The notes under the pieces: generated by a model | Databases searched by the model: none | The model's input: the letters and a program-made list of their open reading frames with translations, nothing else | Told to the model about the DNA's origin: nothing | Part shown: one piece after another, positions 43,617 through 55,100 of the stretch | How the letters are laid out: every line of letters starts with the position of its first letter | How positions within the stretch are numbered: position 1 is the first letter of the stretch | Program-made: the position numbers and the translations under genes | Assembly (NCBI RefSeq): GCF_016522075.1 | Contig: NZ_JAEHFW010000001.1 | Span: 434,001-498,000, forward strand | Length of the DNA: 64,000 bases | Direction of reading: 5' to 3' | Source of the DNA: Mucilaginibacter segetis | GTDB taxonomy: Bacteria > Bacteroidota > Bacteroidia > Sphingobacteriales > Sphingobacteriaceae

Positions 43617-44804
43617 ATGGCAAAAGAAAAATTTGACCGCAGTAAACCGCACTTAAACATCGGTACAATCGGTCACGTTGACCACGGTAAAACAACCCTT
43701 ACCGCAGCTATCACTAAGGTATTAGCTGATAAAGGTTACTCAGAAGCTCGTTCATTTGATTCAATTGACTCAGCTCCTGAAGAAAAAGAGCGTGGTATTA
43801 CTATTAATACAGCTCACGTAGAGTATTCAACACAAAACCGTCACTACGCACACGTTGACTGTCCTGGTCACGCGGATTATGTGAAAAACATGGTTACTGG
43901 TGCTGCTCAGATGGATGGTGCGATAATTGTTGTTGCTGCTACTGATGGTCCAATGCCTCAAACCCGCGAACACATCCTGTTAGCACGCCAGGTAGGTGTG
44001 CCTGCACTTGTTGTTTTCATGAACAAGGTTGACATGGTAGATGATCCGGAATTATTAGAATTAGTTGAAATGGAAGTTCGTGAATTATTATCATTCTACG
44101 AATTCCCTGGTGATGATATTCCTGTAATTCAAGGTTCAGCTCTTGGTGGTTTGAACAATGATCCAAAATGGGTTGAAAAAATTATGGAATTAATGGATGC
44201 GGTTGATAGCTACATTCCAATTCCTCCTCGTTTAACTGATCTTCCTTTCTTGATGCCTGTTGAGGACGTATTCTCGATCACTGGTCGTGGTACTGTTGCA
44301 ACTGGTCGTATCGAGCGTGGTGTTATCAATTCAGGTGAGCCTGTTGACATCTTAGGTATGGGTGCAGAAAACTTAAAATCAACTGTTACCGGTGTGGAAA
44401 TGTTCCGTAAGATCCTTGACAGAGGTGAAGCTGGTGATAACGTAGGTTTATTGTTACGTGGTATTGAGAAAACTGATATCCGTCGTGGTATGGTTATCTG
44501 CAAGCCAGGTTCAGTAACTCCTCACACCGATTTTAAAGCAGAGGTTTACGTATTATCAAAAGCAGAAGGTGGCCGTCACACTCCATTCTTCAACAAATAC
44601 CGTCCGCAATTCTATTTCCGTACAACTGACGTAACCGGTGAGATATCATTGGACGAAGGTGTAGAAATGGTTATGCCTGGTGATAACGTTACCATCACTG
44701 TAAAACTGATCAACGCTATCGCAATGGAAAAAGGCTTACGTTTCGCTATCCGCGAGGGTGGTAGAACAGTAGGTGCCGGCCAGGTAACTGAAATTTTAAA
44801 ATAA
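43617..44804 (+). CDS. tuf: Elongation factor Tu
   Basis: Brings aminoacyl-tRNA to the ribosome with GTP. The 395-residue length is normal. The G motifs are GHVDHGKTT (about 19-27), the DxxG region [12 protein letters not shown] and NKVDMVD. The effector region [14 protein letters not shown] and the C-terminal [12 protein letters not shown] are standard. It sits right after four tRNA genes, the arrangement of E. coli tufB, and has no clear promoter of its own. Followed by a long hairpin and tRNA-Trp. Confidence 0.99.
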   Translation: MAKEKFDRSKPHLNIGTIGHVDHGKTTLTAAITKVLADKGYSEARSFDSIDSAPEEKERGITINTAHVEYSTQNRHYAHVDCPGHADYVKNMVTGAAQMDGAIIVVAATDGPMPQTREHILLARQVGVPALVVFMNKVDMVDDPELLELVEMEVRELLSFYEFPGDDIPVIQGSALGGLNNDPKWVEKIMELMDAVDSYIPIPPRLTDLPFLMPVEDVFSITGRGTVATGRIERGVINSGEPVDILGMGAENLKSTVTGVEMFRKILDRGEAGDNVGLLLRGIEKTDIRRGMVICKPGSVTPHTDFKAEVYVLSKAEGGRHTPFFNKYRPQFYFRTTDVTGEISLDEGVEMVMPGDNVTITVKLINAIAMEKGLRFAIREGGRTVGAGQVTEILK

Positions 44805-44847
44805 TTTCTTATCCTTTTAAGGATAGCAAAACGGTTAATTTTTGTGT

Positions 44848-44877
44848 AAAGTACCGGGACTTTTGTCTCGGTACTTT
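44848..44877 (+). terminator. Hairpin between tuf and tRNA-Trp
   Basis: AAAGTACCGGGAC and GTCTCGGTACTTT form a 13-bp stem (one G-U pair) with TTTT loop. No T-run follows, so it may be a processing or attenuation structure, not a full terminator. Confidence 0.6.
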
Positions 44878-44926
44878 ATTCACAATAAAATAATACAAAT
44901 TTCCTTATTAGGGGGATTTAGGATAT

Positions 44927-44997
44927 ACGGGCATAGTTCAATGGTAGAATAGAGGTCTCCAAAACCTTTGATCAGGGTTCGAATCCTTGTGCCCGTG
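44927..44997 (+). tRNA. tRNA-Trp (anticodon CCA)
   Basis: A 71-base cloverleaf: acceptor arms ACGGGCA and TGCCCGT, anticodon loop CTCCAAA on the AGGT/ACCT stem, T loop TTCGAAT. It ends 15 bases before secE. Confidence 0.95.
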
Positions 44998-45012
44998 CAT
45001 AAGAATAACAAA

Positions 45013-45207
45013 ATGGCTAGCGTAACTGAATATATAAAGGAATCATACATCGAGTTGACCCAGAAAGTAACCTGGCCAACTTGGCGCGAATTGCAAAACA
45101 GTGCTGTTTTAGTACTGATAGCAGCAATAATAATAGCTATGATCATATTTGGTATGGATCAGGTAATTGGCTATTTGCTTAATCAGTTTTATACTTCATT
45201 AGCCTAA
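45013..45207 (+). CDS. secE: Preprotein translocase subunit SecE
   Basis: A 64-residue protein of the SecYEG translocon. ATG 45013 gives MASVTEYIKESYIELTQKVT and the conserved WPTWRELQNSAVLVLIAAII, whose hydrophobic part is the single membrane helix. Longer frames would run into tRNA-Trp, so the short start is correct. It forms an operon with nusG, 12 bases downstream. Confidence 0.93.
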   Translation: MASVTEYIKESYIELTQKVTWPTWRELQNSAVLVLIAAIIIAMIIFGMDQVIGYLLNQFYTSLA

Positions 45208-45219
45208 TTATACAAATAG

Positions 45220-45762
45220 ATGAGTGATCAATTAAAATGGTATGTTGTTAGGGCTATAAGTGGTAAAGAGAAAAAGGTAAAACAATACATTGATGCAGAG
45301 GTTAACCGTTTGGGTATAAGTGCCCAGCTTCCGCAAGTATTGATCCCTACCGAAAAATATTACCAGATGCGTGACGGTAAAAAAATTGCGAAAGAACGTA
45401 ATTATTTTCCGGGTTATGTATTAATTGAGGCCTCGCTTAATGGTGAGTTAGAGCACGTTATTAAAAATATTAATAGCGTTATCGGCTTTTTAGGCGATAA
45501 GGCAGGAAACGCTATTCCTCTTAGGCAGGCCGAAGTTAACCGTATTTTGGGTAAGGTTGATGAGATGAGTGCACAAAGCGAAACCATGAGCGTGCCATAT
45601 TACGTTGGCGAAAATGTTAAAGTAATGGACGGTCCGTTCAATGGCTTTAGCGGTGTTATTGAAGAAGTTAACGAAGAAAAGAAAAAGTTAAAAGTTATGG
45701 TAAAGATATTCGGGCGCCGTACGCCGCTTGAATTGAATTACATGCAGGTAGAGAAAGAATAA
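45220..45762 (+). CDS. nusG: Transcription termination/antitermination protein NusG
   Basis: Binds RNA polymerase and couples it to ribosomes or Rho. The 180-residue protein starts [20 protein letters not shown], contains [13 protein letters not shown] and [13 protein letters not shown] text ([17 protein letters not shown]), and ends with the KOW domain [20 protein letters not shown] and [13 protein letters not shown]. It is 12 bases after secE. A 180-base gap to rplK follows. Confidence 0.97.
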   Translation: MSDQLKWYVVRAISGKEKKVKQYIDAEVNRLGISAQLPQVLIPTEKYYQMRDGKKIAKERNYFPGYVLIEASLNGELEHVIKNINSVIGFLGDKAGNAIPLRQAEVNRILGKVDEMSAQSETMSVPYYVGENVKVMDGPFNGFSGVIEEVNEEKKKLKVMVKIFGRRTPLELNYMQVEKE

Positions 45763-45942
45763 ATTCTGATAACCACGACGATATAGATGTAAAACATTTA
45801 AGCGTCAAATAAATCATAATTTATAATAATAAAAATATTAATGGGTTTGAATTAATACAGTAGTATCTCAAATCCGCAAACAATCTTAAATGTTACTTAG
45901 CTTCCACTTACTAACATTGAGTTATAATAAAGTAAATTAAAA

Positions 45943-46383
45943 ATGGCAAAAGAAGTCGGTGCGTTAGTAAAACTACAAGTAAAAGGCGGCGCAGCAAATC
46001 CATCACCACCAATTGGCCCTGCATTGGGTGCAAAAGGTGTTAATATTATGGAGTTTTGCAAGCAGTTTAATGCACGTACCCAGGATAAACCTGGCAAAGT
46101 GTTACCTGTGGTTATTACTGTTTACGTTGACAAGTCTTTCGATTTTATCATTAAAACCCCTCCTGTTGCAATCCAGTTATTGGAAGTATCAGGTTTAAAA
46201 AGTGGTTCGGCCGAACCTAACCGTAAAAAAGTTGCCAGTGTAAACTGGGAGCAGGTTGAGAATATAGCCAAAGATAAAATGACTGATTTAAATGCGTTTA
46301 CAGTTGAATCAGCCATGAAAATGGTGGCAGGTACTGCCCGCAGTATGGGGATAACCGTATCAGGTACGGCACCCTGGAATTAA
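45943..46383 (+). CDS. rplK: 50S ribosomal protein L11
   Basis: Part of the GTPase-associated centre. The 146-residue protein has [55 protein letters not shown] and the C-terminal [13 protein letters not shown]. It starts at ATG after a 180-base AT-rich gap in which I see no clear element, although L1 autoregulation at the rplK leader is common in other bacteria. Confidence 0.98.
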   Translation: MAKEVGALVKLQVKGGAANPSPPIGPALGAKGVNIMEFCKQFNARTQDKPGKVLPVVITVYVDKSFDFIIKTPPVAIQLLEVSGLKSGSAEPNRKKVASVNWEQVENIAKDKMTDLNAFTVESAMKMVAGTARSMGITVSGTAPWN

Positions 46384-46411
46384 TTAAATTTATACAAATC
46401 AGTTTAAGACA

Positions 46412-47110
46412 GTGGCAAGATTAACAAAAAATCAAAAAGCGGCACTATCCAAAATTGAGGCGAACAAATCGTACTCATTACAGGATGCATCATCCCTGGT
46501 TAAAGAGCTTACCCTCACCAAGTTTGATTCATCTGTTGATATTGATGTGCGTTTAGGTGTTGACCCGCGTAAAGCCAATCAAATGGTGCGTGGTATAGCA
46601 ACCTTACCTCATGGAACCGGTAAAACTGTACGTGTATTAGTGCTTTGTACTCCTGATAAGGAGCAAGAAGCCAAAGATGCAGGTGCGGATTTTGTTGGGT
46701 TGGATGATTATATTGCCAAGATTGAAGGCGGATGGACTGATGTTGATATTATCATCACTATGCCAAGTGTTATGGCTAAAGTAGGTAGGTTGGGTCGTAT
46801 ATTAGGCCCTCGTAACCTTATGCCTAACCCTAAATCAGGTACAGTAACCCAAGATGTGGGTAAAGCTGTAACTGAGGTAAAAGGTGGTAAGATCGATTTC
46901 AAGGTTGATAAAACCGGCATCATCCACGCATCAATAGGAAAAGCGTCTTTTTCTGCTGATAAAATTTATGAGAATGCTTTAGAAGTATTGCAAACTATCT
47001 CTAAATTAAAACCATCAGCAGCAAAGGGTACATATTTTAAGAGTATACATATCTCTTCAACAATGTCACCGGGTATTACAATTGAAACTAAATCAGTAGC
47101 GGGAATTTAA
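46412..47110 (+). CDS. rplA: 50S ribosomal protein L1 (GTG start)
   Basis: Forms the L1 stalk at the E site and often represses its own operon. The 232-residue protein has [53 protein letters not shown] and [23 protein letters not shown] 46412 is the start, because no ATG is near and the residues after it ([11 protein letters not shown]) match the family start. It lies 28 bases after rplK. Confidence 0.97.
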   Translation: MARLTKNQKAALSKIEANKSYSLQDASSLVKELTLTKFDSSVDIDVRLGVDPRKANQMVRGIATLPHGTGKTVRVLVLCTPDKEQEAKDAGADFVGLDDYIAKIEGGWTDVDIIITMPSVMAKVGRLGRILGPRNLMPNPKSGTVTQDVGKAVTEVKGGKIDFKVDKTGIIHASIGKASFSADKIYENALEVLQTISKLKPSAAKGTYFKSIHISSTMSPGITIETKSVAGI

Positions 47111-47112
47111 TC

Positions 47113-47631
47113 ATGAATAAAGAAGAAAAATACGACCTTGTTCTTGCCCTTACTGAACAGATGAAAGAATACGGTAATTTTTATATTACCGATACGTCTG
47201 ATCTAACGGTTGCAAAGGTAAATACTATCCGTCGTCAGTGTTTCGAAAATGACATCACTATGCAGGTAGCAAAAAACAGCTTAATTAAAAAAGCTATGGA
47301 GGCTGCTGGAGGTGATTTTACTGAGATATATGATGTTTTAAAGGGTTCATCATCAATTCTTTTCTCTAAATCAGCAACTGCTCCGGCAAAGTTGATAAAG
47401 CAATTAAGGAAAAAAGGTGACAAACCAATTTTAAAAGCAGCTTATATCGATTCAGCAATTTTCATTGGCGATAACCAAATAGATGCCCTTACCAAATTAA
47501 AATCTAAGGAGCAGCTAATTGGAGAGATTATTGGCTTACTGCAATCACCGGCAAAGAACGTTGTTTCTGCATTACAATCAAGCGGAGGCAAATTAGCAGG
47601 TATTGTGAAAACATTACAAGAAAGAGGTTAA
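47113..47631 (+). CDS. rplJ: 50S ribosomal protein L10
   Basis: Holds the L7/L12 dimers on the ribosome. The 172-residue protein contains FYITDTSDLTVAKVNTIRRQ, the RNA-binding start, then MQVAKNSLIKKAMEAAG, and the C-terminal helix LLQSPAKNVVSALQSSGGKL that binds L7/L12. It starts 2 bases after the rplA stop, so translation is coupled. Confidence 0.97.
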   Translation: MNKEEKYDLVLALTEQMKEYGNFYITDTSDLTVAKVNTIRRQCFENDITMQVAKNSLIKKAMEAAGGDFTEIYDVLKGSSSILFSKSATAPAKLIKQLRKKGDKPILKAAYIDSAIFIGDNQIDALTKLKSKEQLIGEIIGLLQSPAKNVVSALQSSGGKLAGIVKTLQERG

Positions 47632-47689
47632 CGGACACCTTAAAGTTCGATTTAAAAAAACAAAGCATTAAAGTAAAAAATAAAATAAA

Positions 47690-48073
47690 ATGGCGGATTT
47701 AAAAGCGTTTGCTGAACAGTTGGTAAACTTAACAGTAAAAGAAGTAAACGAATTAGCTCAGATCTTAAAAGACGAGTATGGTATTGAGCCTGCTGCTGCT
47801 GCTGTTGCAGTTGCTGCTGCTCCTGCCGGTGGCGATGATGCCCCAGCTGCTGCTGCAGAACAAACAGCATTTGATGTTATCCTGAAAGAAGCAGGTGGTT
47901 CAAAATTAGCTGTAGTTAAATTAGTTAAAGATTTAACAGGTCTTGGCTTAAAAGAAGCTAAAGATTTAGTTGATGGTGCACCAAAAGAAGTTAAAGCTGG
48001 TGTAACTAAAGAAGAAGCGGAATCTCTGAAAAAGCAATTAGAAGAAGCCGGAGCAGTAGTTGAGGTTAAATAA
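47690..48073 (+). CDS. rplL: 50S ribosomal protein L7/L12
   Basis: Recruits translation factors. The 127-residue protein has an N-terminal dimer domain ([20 protein letters not shown]), an Ala-rich hinge ([20 protein letters not shown]) and the C-terminal domain [20 protein letters not shown] and [18 protein letters not shown]. It follows rplJ by 58 bases and is followed by a long hairpin before rpoB. Confidence 0.98.
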   Translation: MADLKAFAEQLVNLTVKEVNELAQILKDEYGIEPAAAAVAVAAAPAGGDDAPAAAAEQTAFDVILKEAGGSKLAVVKLVKDLTGLGLKEAKDLVDGAPKEVKAGVTKEEAESLKKQLEEAGAVVEVK

Positions 48074-48082
48074 GTTAACCCA

Positions 48083-48134
48083 ACAACAATAGCATCAGAC
48101 TCCGACCGTTTTTTGGTCGGGGTCTATTGCTGTT
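48083..48134 (+). promoter_or_regulatory. Long hairpin between rplL and rpoB
   Basis: AGACTCCGACC (48097-48107) and GGTCGGGGTCT (48115-48125) form an 11-bp stem with one G-U pair around GTTTTTT; outer CAAT/ATTG and flanking bases extend it. In other bacteria this spacer holds an attenuator or RNase III site. Confidence 0.75.
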
Positions 48135-48223
48135 TATATACCCCTCAAGTTAAGTTAGGGTATCAGGAAAAATCCTTAACAGTACTATTACAGGTTTATT
48201 AATAAACTAAAAATTATAATACC

Positions 48224-51200
48224 TTGGCAAACAATAATAATCAAAGAGTAAACTTTGCAACCAGCAGAAAGGTACTTGATTACCCCGATTTTCTGGATGT
48301 ACAGTTGCAATCTTTCCAGGAATTTTTTCAATTGGAAACCACCTCAGACAACCGCTATAAAGAAGGGTTGTTTAAAGTATTTGCCGAAAACTTTCCAATA
48401 TCTGACTCAAGGAACATCTTCGTTTTAGAGTTTCTTGACTACTTTATTGATCCGCCACGTTACGATATACGCGAGTGTATTGAGCGCGGCCTCACTTACA
48501 GTGTGCCATTAAAAGCAAAACTTCGTCTGTCATGTAATGATGCAGAGCACGAAGATTTTGAAACAATTGTACAGGATGTTTATTTGGGAACTATCCCTTA
48601 TATGACACCTAAAGGTACATTTGTAATTAATGGTGCCGAGCGTGTAATTGTATCACAATTACACCGTTCACCTGGTGTATTCTTTGGCCAAAGCCGCCAC
48701 ACCAACGGTACAAAATTATACTCAGCCCGTGTAATTCCTTTTAAAGGATCATGGATAGAGTTCGCTACTGACGTTAATAACGTGATGTATGCGTATATTG
48801 ACCGTAAAAAGAAATTCCCGGTTACTACGCTGCTTCGTGCAATTGGTTATGATTCTGATAAGGATATATTAGAGTTATTTGAACTTGCTGACGAAGTTAA
48901 AGTAAGCAAATCAGGCTTAAAGAAATTTATTGGCCGTAAGCTTGCTGCAAGGGTACTTAAAAAATGGGTAGAAGATTTTGTTGACGAGGATACCGGTGAA
49001 GTGGTATCTATTGACCGTAACGAAATCATCCTTGAGCGCGAAACCGTTTTGGAAGATGACCATATCGATATGATCATTGATGCTGGTGTTAAAACCATCA
49101 TTCTTAATAAGGAGGATGCTGCCACCAGCGGTGATTATACTATTATATATAATACTTTACAAAAAGATACCTCAAACTCAGAGAAAGAAGCGGTAGAGCA
49201 CATTTATCGTCAGTTACGTAATGCTGAACCACCTGATGAAGAAACTGCACGTGGTATTATTGATCGTTTATTCTTCTCTGATAAAAGATACGATCTGGGA
49301 GATGTTGGTCGTTACCGCATCAACCGCAAGCTGAAGTTAAATACCTCTGAAGAAACAAAGGTATTAACCAAGCAGGATATTATAGCGATAGTTAAGTATC
49401 TGATCAAATTGATCAACTCTAAAGCTGAAGTTGATGATATTGATCACTTATCAAACCGTCGTGTGCGTACCGTGGGTGAGCAGTTATATGCTCAGTTCGG
49501 CGTAGGTTTAGCACGTATGGCCCGTACCATTCGTGAGCGTATGAACATTCGTGATAACGAGGTGTTCACACCAACCGACTTAATTAATGCACGTACCTTG
49601 TCATCAGTGATCAACTCGTTCTTCGGAACAAATCAGTTATCACAGTTCATGGATCAAACTAATCCACTGGCAGAGATTACGCACAAGCGTCGTCTGTCAG
49701 CTTTAGGGCCCGGTGGTTTATCACGTGAACGTGCCGGTTTCGAGGTTCGTGACGTACACTACACCCACTACGGCAGGTTGTGTACTATTGAAACTCCTGA
49801 GGGACCAAACATTGGTTTGATATCATCACTTTGCGTGCATGCCAAAATTAATAACCTGGGCTTTATCGAAACACCGTACAAACGTGTTGTTGATGGTAAA
49901 GTACAAATGGACGAGCCGGTTATCTACTTATCTGCTGAGGATGAGGATGGTAAAACTATCGGCCAGGCAAACGCTTATTATGATGATAAGGGTGTTTTTG
50001 CTACCCCACGTGTTAAAGCACGTTTTGAGGGTGACTTCCCGATCATTGAGCCTGAAAGACTTGATCTGATGGATATCGCTCCTAACCAAATTACTTCAAT
50101 AGCGGCATCTTTAATTCCGTTTTTGGAGCATGATGATGCTAACCGTGCGTTGATGGGATCGAACATGCAGCGCCAGGCGGTGCCATTGTTACGTCCGGAA
50201 GCACCAATTGTAGGTACAGGTTTAGAGGGGCGTGTAGCAAAAGATTCACGTACACTTATTAACGCTGAAGGCGCTGGTGTTGTTGAATATGTTGACGCCA
50301 ACGAAATTCGTATAAAATATGATCGCAATGAGCTTGACCGTTTATTGTCATTTGAAGGCGATTCAAAAAGTTATATTTTAACCAAATTCAAGAAAACTAA
50401 CCAAAGCACTACCATTAACCTTAAGCCTATTGTTAAAAAAGGACAGAGGGTTGAAAAAGGACAGGTACTTTGCGAAGGTTACGCTACACAAAATGGTGAA
50501 CTTGCTTTAGGACGTAACCTTAAAGTAGCATTCATGCCTTGGCAGGGATATAACTTTGAGGATGCGATTGTAATATCTGAGCGTGTTGTATCGCAGGATA
50601 TATTTACATCACTGCACGTTGAAGAATTTGAACTTGAAGTACGTGACACCAAACGCGGCGAAGAAGAGTTAACACCGGATATTCCGAATGTTTCTGAAGA
50701 AGCTACAAAGGATCTGGATGAAGACGGTATTATTCGGGTAGGTGCGGAAGTTAAAGAAGGTGATATCCTTATCGGTAAGATCACTCCAAAAGGAGAATCT
50801 GATCCATCGCCGGAAGAGAAATTACTGCGTGCTATATTCGGTGACAAGGCAGGTGATGTTAAGGATGCATCACTAAAAACACCGCCTTCTATAAAAGGTG
50901 TGGTTATTGATACCAAATTATTTTCACGCGCTAAAAAAACTACCAAAGCCGAAGAAAAAGCACAGTTAGAAAAACTTGATGCTAAACATGACAAAGCTGT
51001 TAAGGATCTTAAAGCAAGCTTGATTGAAAAGTTATTCGAGATCGTAAATGGCAAAACATCTCAGGGTGTTTATAATGTTTACAAGGAGTTGTATATAGCT
51101 AAGGGTGTTAAATTTACTCAAAAGGTACTTACCGAACTTAACTACGAAAATATTAACCCAACCAAGTGGACAACTGATGATGATAAAAATGATCAGATAA

Positions 51201-52027
51201 AACTGTTGCTTCATAACTATAACATTAAAGTTAATGAGGAACTGGGTGCGTACCGTCGTGATAAGTTTGCTATAAGCGTTGGTGATGAGCTTCCATCTGG
51301 TATTGTACAGATGGCTAAGGTTTACATTGCTAAGAAACGTAAGCTTAAAGTTGGTGATAAAATGGCCGGTCGTCACGGTAATAAGGGTATTGTTGCACGT
51401 ATTGTACGTGACGAGGATATGCCTTTCCTTGAAGACGGAACACCGGTTGATATAGTACTTAACCCATTGGGTGTACCATCACGTATGAACCTTGGTCAGA
51501 TATATGAAACAGTATTAGGCTGGGCAGGTAAAGAACTGGGTATTAAATTCGCTACTCCTATTTTTGATGGTGCAAGCCACGATGAGGTAGAAGAGTGGGT
51601 TAAAAAGGCGAAATTACCTGAATCAGGTCGTACTTATTTGTACAATGGTTTAACCGGCGACAGATTTGACCAGCAAACTACAGTAGGTATCATATACATG
51701 CTTAAGTTAGGGCACATGGTTGATGATAAAATGCACGCCCGCTCTATAGGACCGTACTCATTAATTACACAGCAACCATTGGGTGGTAAAGCACAATTTG
51801 GTGGTCAGCGTTTTGGTGAGATGGAGGTTTGGGCACTGGAAGCATTTGGTGCATCAAACATATTGCAGGAGATACTTACCGTTAAATCGGATGATGTTAT
51901 CGGCCGTGCTAAAACCTATGAGGCTATTGTTAAAGGTGAAAACCTTCCAACACCTTCTGTACCTGAATCATTCAATGTATTGGTTCATGAATTAAGAGGT
52001 TTAGGTTTAGATATCACCCTGGAATAA
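48224..52027 (+). CDS. rpoB: DNA-directed RNA polymerase subunit beta (TTG start)
   Basis: The 1267-residue catalytic subunit. The start is TTG 48224 ([11 protein letters not shown]); no in-frame ATG lies near. The rifampicin-binding cluster reads [15 protein letters not shown] (about 467-481) followed by [15 protein letters not shown], with Asp, His and Ser at the E. coli D516, H526 and S531 places, so it looks sensitive type. [14 protein letters not shown] and [20 protein letters not shown] near the end are standard. It follows a hairpin after rplL and precedes rpoC by 98 bases. Confidence 0.99.
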   Translation: MANNNNQRVNFATSRKVLDYPDFLDVQLQSFQEFFQLETTSDNRYKEGLFKVFAENFPISDSRNIFVLEFLDYFIDPPRYDIRECIERGLTYSVPLKAKLRLSCNDAEHEDFETIVQDVYLGTIPYMTPKGTFVINGAERVIVSQLHRSPGVFFGQSRHTNGTKLYSARVIPFKGSWIEFATDVNNVMYAYIDRKKKFPVTTLLRAIGYDSDKDILELFELADEVKVSKSGLKKFIGRKLAARVLKKWVEDFVDEDTGEVVSIDRNEIILERETVLEDDHIDMIIDAGVKTIILNKEDAATSGDYTIIYNTLQKDTSNSEKEAVEHIYRQLRNAEPPDEETARGIIDRLFFSDKRYDLGDVGRYRINRKLKLNTSEETKVLTKQDIIAIVKYLIKLINSKAEVDDIDHLSNRRVRTVGEQLYAQFGVGLARMARTIRERMNIRDNEVFTPTDLINARTLSSVINSFFGTNQLSQFMDQTNPLAEITHKRRLSALGPGGLSRERAGFEVRDVHYTHYGRLCTIETPEGPNIGLISSLCVHAKINNLGFIETPYKRVVDGKVQMDEPVIYLSAEDEDGKTIGQANAYYDDKGVFATPRVKARFEGDFPIIEPERLDLMDIAPNQITSIAASLIPFLEHDDANRALMGSNMQRQAVPLLRPEAPIVGTGLEGRVAKDSRTLINAEGAGVVEYVDANEIRIKYDRNELDRLLSFEGDSKSYILTKFKKTNQSTTINLKPIVKKGQRVEKGQVLCEGYATQNGELALGRNLKVAFMPWQGYNFEDAIVISERVVSQDIFTSLHVEEFELEVRDTKRGEEELTPDIPNVSEEATKDLDEDGIIRVGAEVKEGDILIGKITPKGESDPSPEEKLLRAIFGDKAGDVKDASLKTPPSIKGVVIDTKLFSRAKKTTKAEEKAQLEKLDAKHDKAVKDLKASLIEKLFEIVNGKTSQGVYNVYKELYIAKGVKFTQKVLTELNYENINPTKWTTDDDKNDQIKLLLHNYNIKVNEELGAYRRDKFAISVGDELPSGIVQMAKVYIAKKRKLKVGDKMAGRHGNKGIVARIVRDEDMPFLEDGTPVDIVLNPLGVPSRMNLGQIYETVLGWAGKELGIKFATPIFDGASHDEVEEWVKKAKLPESGRTYLYNGLTGDRFDQQTTVGIIYMLKLGHMVDDKMHARSIGPYSLITQQPLGGKAQFGGQRFGEMEVWALEAFGASNILQEILTVKSDDVIGRAKTYEAIVKGENLPTPSVPESFNVLVHELRGLGLDITLE

Positions 52028-52039
52028 GTTGTAAAGTTA

Positions 52040-52082
52040 AAAATTGAAATGTTGAAGTTATTTGCTTTAACATTTCAATTTT
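52040..52082 (+). repeat. Perfect 14-bp inverted repeat between rpoB and rpoC
   Basis: AAAATTGAAATGTT (52040-52053) and AACATTTCAATTTT (52069-52082) are perfect arms with a 15-base loop. Followed by AAAACCTTCC, so no T-run on the plus strand beyond the stem. Confidence 0.75.
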
Positions 52083-52115
52083 AAAACCTTCCAACATTGC
52101 AACAACTTTAAAAAC

Positions 52116-52122
52116 AAAGGAG
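52116..52122 (+). promoter_or_regulatory. Shine-Dalgarno-like site before rpoC
   Basis: AAAGGAG lies 3 bases before the ATG at 52126, slightly closer than ideal. It is one of four strong sites in this window. Confidence 0.5.
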
Positions 52123-52125
52123 ACT

Positions 52126-55100
52126 ATGTCTTACAAAAAGGATAATAAAATCAAAAGTAATTTCACCACAATTACTATCAGTTTAGCTTCTCCGGAATCT
52201 ATATTGGAGCGCTCAAGCGGTGAAGTTTTGAAACCTGAAACCATCAACTACCGTACTTATAAGCCGGAACGTGATGGTTTATTTTGCGAACGCATTTTCG
52301 GTCCGGTAAAGGATTATGAATGCCATTGCGGTAAATACAAACGTATCCGTTATAAAGGAATAGTTTGCGACCGTTGCGGTGTTGAAGTAACCGAGAAGAA
52401 AGTGCGTCGTGAGCGTATGGGACACATTAATTTAGTAGTTCCTGTTGCTCACATCTGGTATTTCCGCTCGTTACCAAATAAAATTGGTTACCTGTTAGGT
52501 TTACCAACTAAAAGACTGGATCTTATCATTTATTATGAAAGATATGTAGTTATACAACCGGGCGTTAAAGAAGCTGACGGGATTTCTAAGATGGATTTCC
52601 TGACAGAAGAAGAATACCTGGATATTTTGGATACGCTTCCAAAAGAAAACCAATATCTGGACGATAAAGATCCGCAGAAATTTGTGGCTAAAATGGGTGC
52701 CGAAGCTTTAGAAGATCTTTTAAAGCGTTTGGATCTTGATGAATTGTCATACAACTTACGCCATCAGGCTGCTAACGAAACATCTCAGCAACGTAAAAAC
52801 GAAGCTTTAAAACGCTTACAGGTTGTTGAGGCTTTCCGTGATGCCAGAAACAGAATTGAAAATAATCCGGAGTGGATGATCGTTAAGATCGTTCCGGTTA
52901 TACCTCCTGAATTACGTCCGTTAGTACCATTAGAAGGTGGCCGTTTCGCCACATCCGATCTTAACGACTTATATCGTCGTGTAATTATCCGTAACAACCG
53001 TCTAAAACGTTTGATCGAGATAAAAGCACCGGAGGTTATTTTACGTAACGAAAAACGTATGCTGCAGGAAGCTGTGGATTCGTTATTCGATAACTCACGT
53101 AAAGTAAATGCTGTTAAAACAGAAGGTAACCGTGCATTAAAATCACTTTCAGATATTCTGAAAGGTAAGCAAGGCCGTTTCCGCCAGAACTTATTAGGTA
53201 AACGTGTTGATTATTCTGCACGTTCGGTAATTGTTGTTGGCCCTAACCTTAAACTGCATGAGTGCGGTTTACCAAAAGACATGGCTGCTGAACTGTTTAA
53301 ACCGTTTATCATTCGTAAGATGATAGAGCGGGGTATTGTTAAAACAGTAAAATCAGCTAAAAAGATAGTTGACCGTAAAGACCCATTAGTTTGGGATATT
53401 CTGGAAAATGTATTAAAAGGTCACCCGGTATTATTAAACCGTGCACCTACGTTACACCGTTTAGGTATACAATCTTTCCAGCCTAAATTGGTAGAAGGTA
53501 AAGCTATACAATTACACCCGTTAACCTGTACCGCGTTCAACGCTGACTTTGACGGTGACCAGATGGCTGTGCACGTACCACTTGGTAATGCAGCGATTTT
53601 GGAAGCCCAGGTATTGATGCTTGCGTCACACAATATTCTTAATCCGGCTAACGGAACTCCTATTACCGTTCCTTCGCAGGATATGGTGCTTGGGTTATAT
53701 TATATAACCAAAGGCCGTAAAACTGATGCAGAACGTGTAGTAAAAGGTGAAGGACTAACTTTCTATTCGGCAGAAGAAGTAATCATCGCTTATAACGAGA
53801 AAAAACTTGATCTGCATGCCTTTATTAAGGTTAAAGCATTAGTGAAAGAGAAGGATGGTAGCATAGTAAGTAAAATTATTGATACCACAGTTGGTCGTGT
53901 ATTATTTAACCAGCACGTGCCGGTAGAGGTTGGATATATCAATGAATTATTGACCAAAAAATCACTCCGTGATATTATTGGCGAGATAGTTAAAATAACT
54001 GGTATGGCTCGCGCTGCCCAATTCCTTGATGATATTAAGGAATTAGGATTTAAAATGGCGTTCCAGGGTGGTTTATCATTTAACCTGAAGGATATCAATA
54101 TTCCTGATGAAAAAGTTACACTGATAGAAACTGCTTCTAAACAGGTTGAAGAGGTAATGAATAACTATAACATGGGTTTCATTACCAACAACGAGCGTTA
54201 TAACCAGATCATTGATATTTGGACCCGTATCAACAACCGCTTAACCGCGAATGTGATGGAGATTTTATCAACAGATAATCAGGGTTTCAACTCTGTATAT
54301 ATGATGCTTGATTCAGGTGCTCGTGGTTCTAAAGAGCAGATCCGTCAGCTTGCAGGTATGCGTGGTTTGATGGCTAAGCCTCAAAAATCGGGTTCAGGCG
54401 GAGAGATTATTGAAAACCCGATCCTTTCAAACTTTAAGGAAGGTCTGTCGGTATTAGAGTACTTTATATCTACCCACGGTGCACGTAAAGGTTTGGCCGA
54501 TACCGCGCTAAAAACAGCGGATGCGGGTTATCTTACCCGTCGTTTACATGATGTGGCACAAGATATGATTGTAGGTGAAGTAGATTGCGGAACTTTAAGA
54601 GGTATATATACTACTGCACTTAAGGATAACGAGGATATAGTAGAGCCGTTATATGACCGTATTCTAGGTCGTACTACCCTCCACGATGTTCATGATCCTA
54701 TCACCAATGAATTATTGGTTTCTGCAGGCGAGGATATTACTGAAGAGATTGCTGCAAATATCGAGAATTCGCCACTGGAAGGTATTGAAATACGTTCCGT
54801 ATTAACTTGTGAAAGTAAACGTGGCGTATGTGCACTATGCTATGGCCGTAACCTTGCAAGCGGTAAACGCGTGCAAAAAGGAGAAGCTGTAGGTGTAATA
54901 GCCGCACAGTCAATTGGTGAGCCGGGTACGCAGTTAACATTACGTACATTCCACGTGGGTGGTACAGCTTCAAATATTGCTGCTGAATCGCAGATAAACG
55001 CTCGGTTCGATGGTATCATTGAGTATGAGAACGTACGTACGGTTGATTATAAAAACGAGGAAGGTGATGTACAGGTTGTGTTAGGCCGTTCCGGAGAATT

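Noticed and set aside
47652..47870. Gln/Leu-rich minus-strand frame over rplL
   Set aside because: The Gln runs are the reverse reading of Ala codons in the L7/L12 hinge.
50479..51054. 191-codon frame on the minus strand inside rpoB
   Set aside because: It lies fully antisense to rpoB, has a Ser-rich composition typical of reading codon-biased genes backwards, and shows no domain or start signal.
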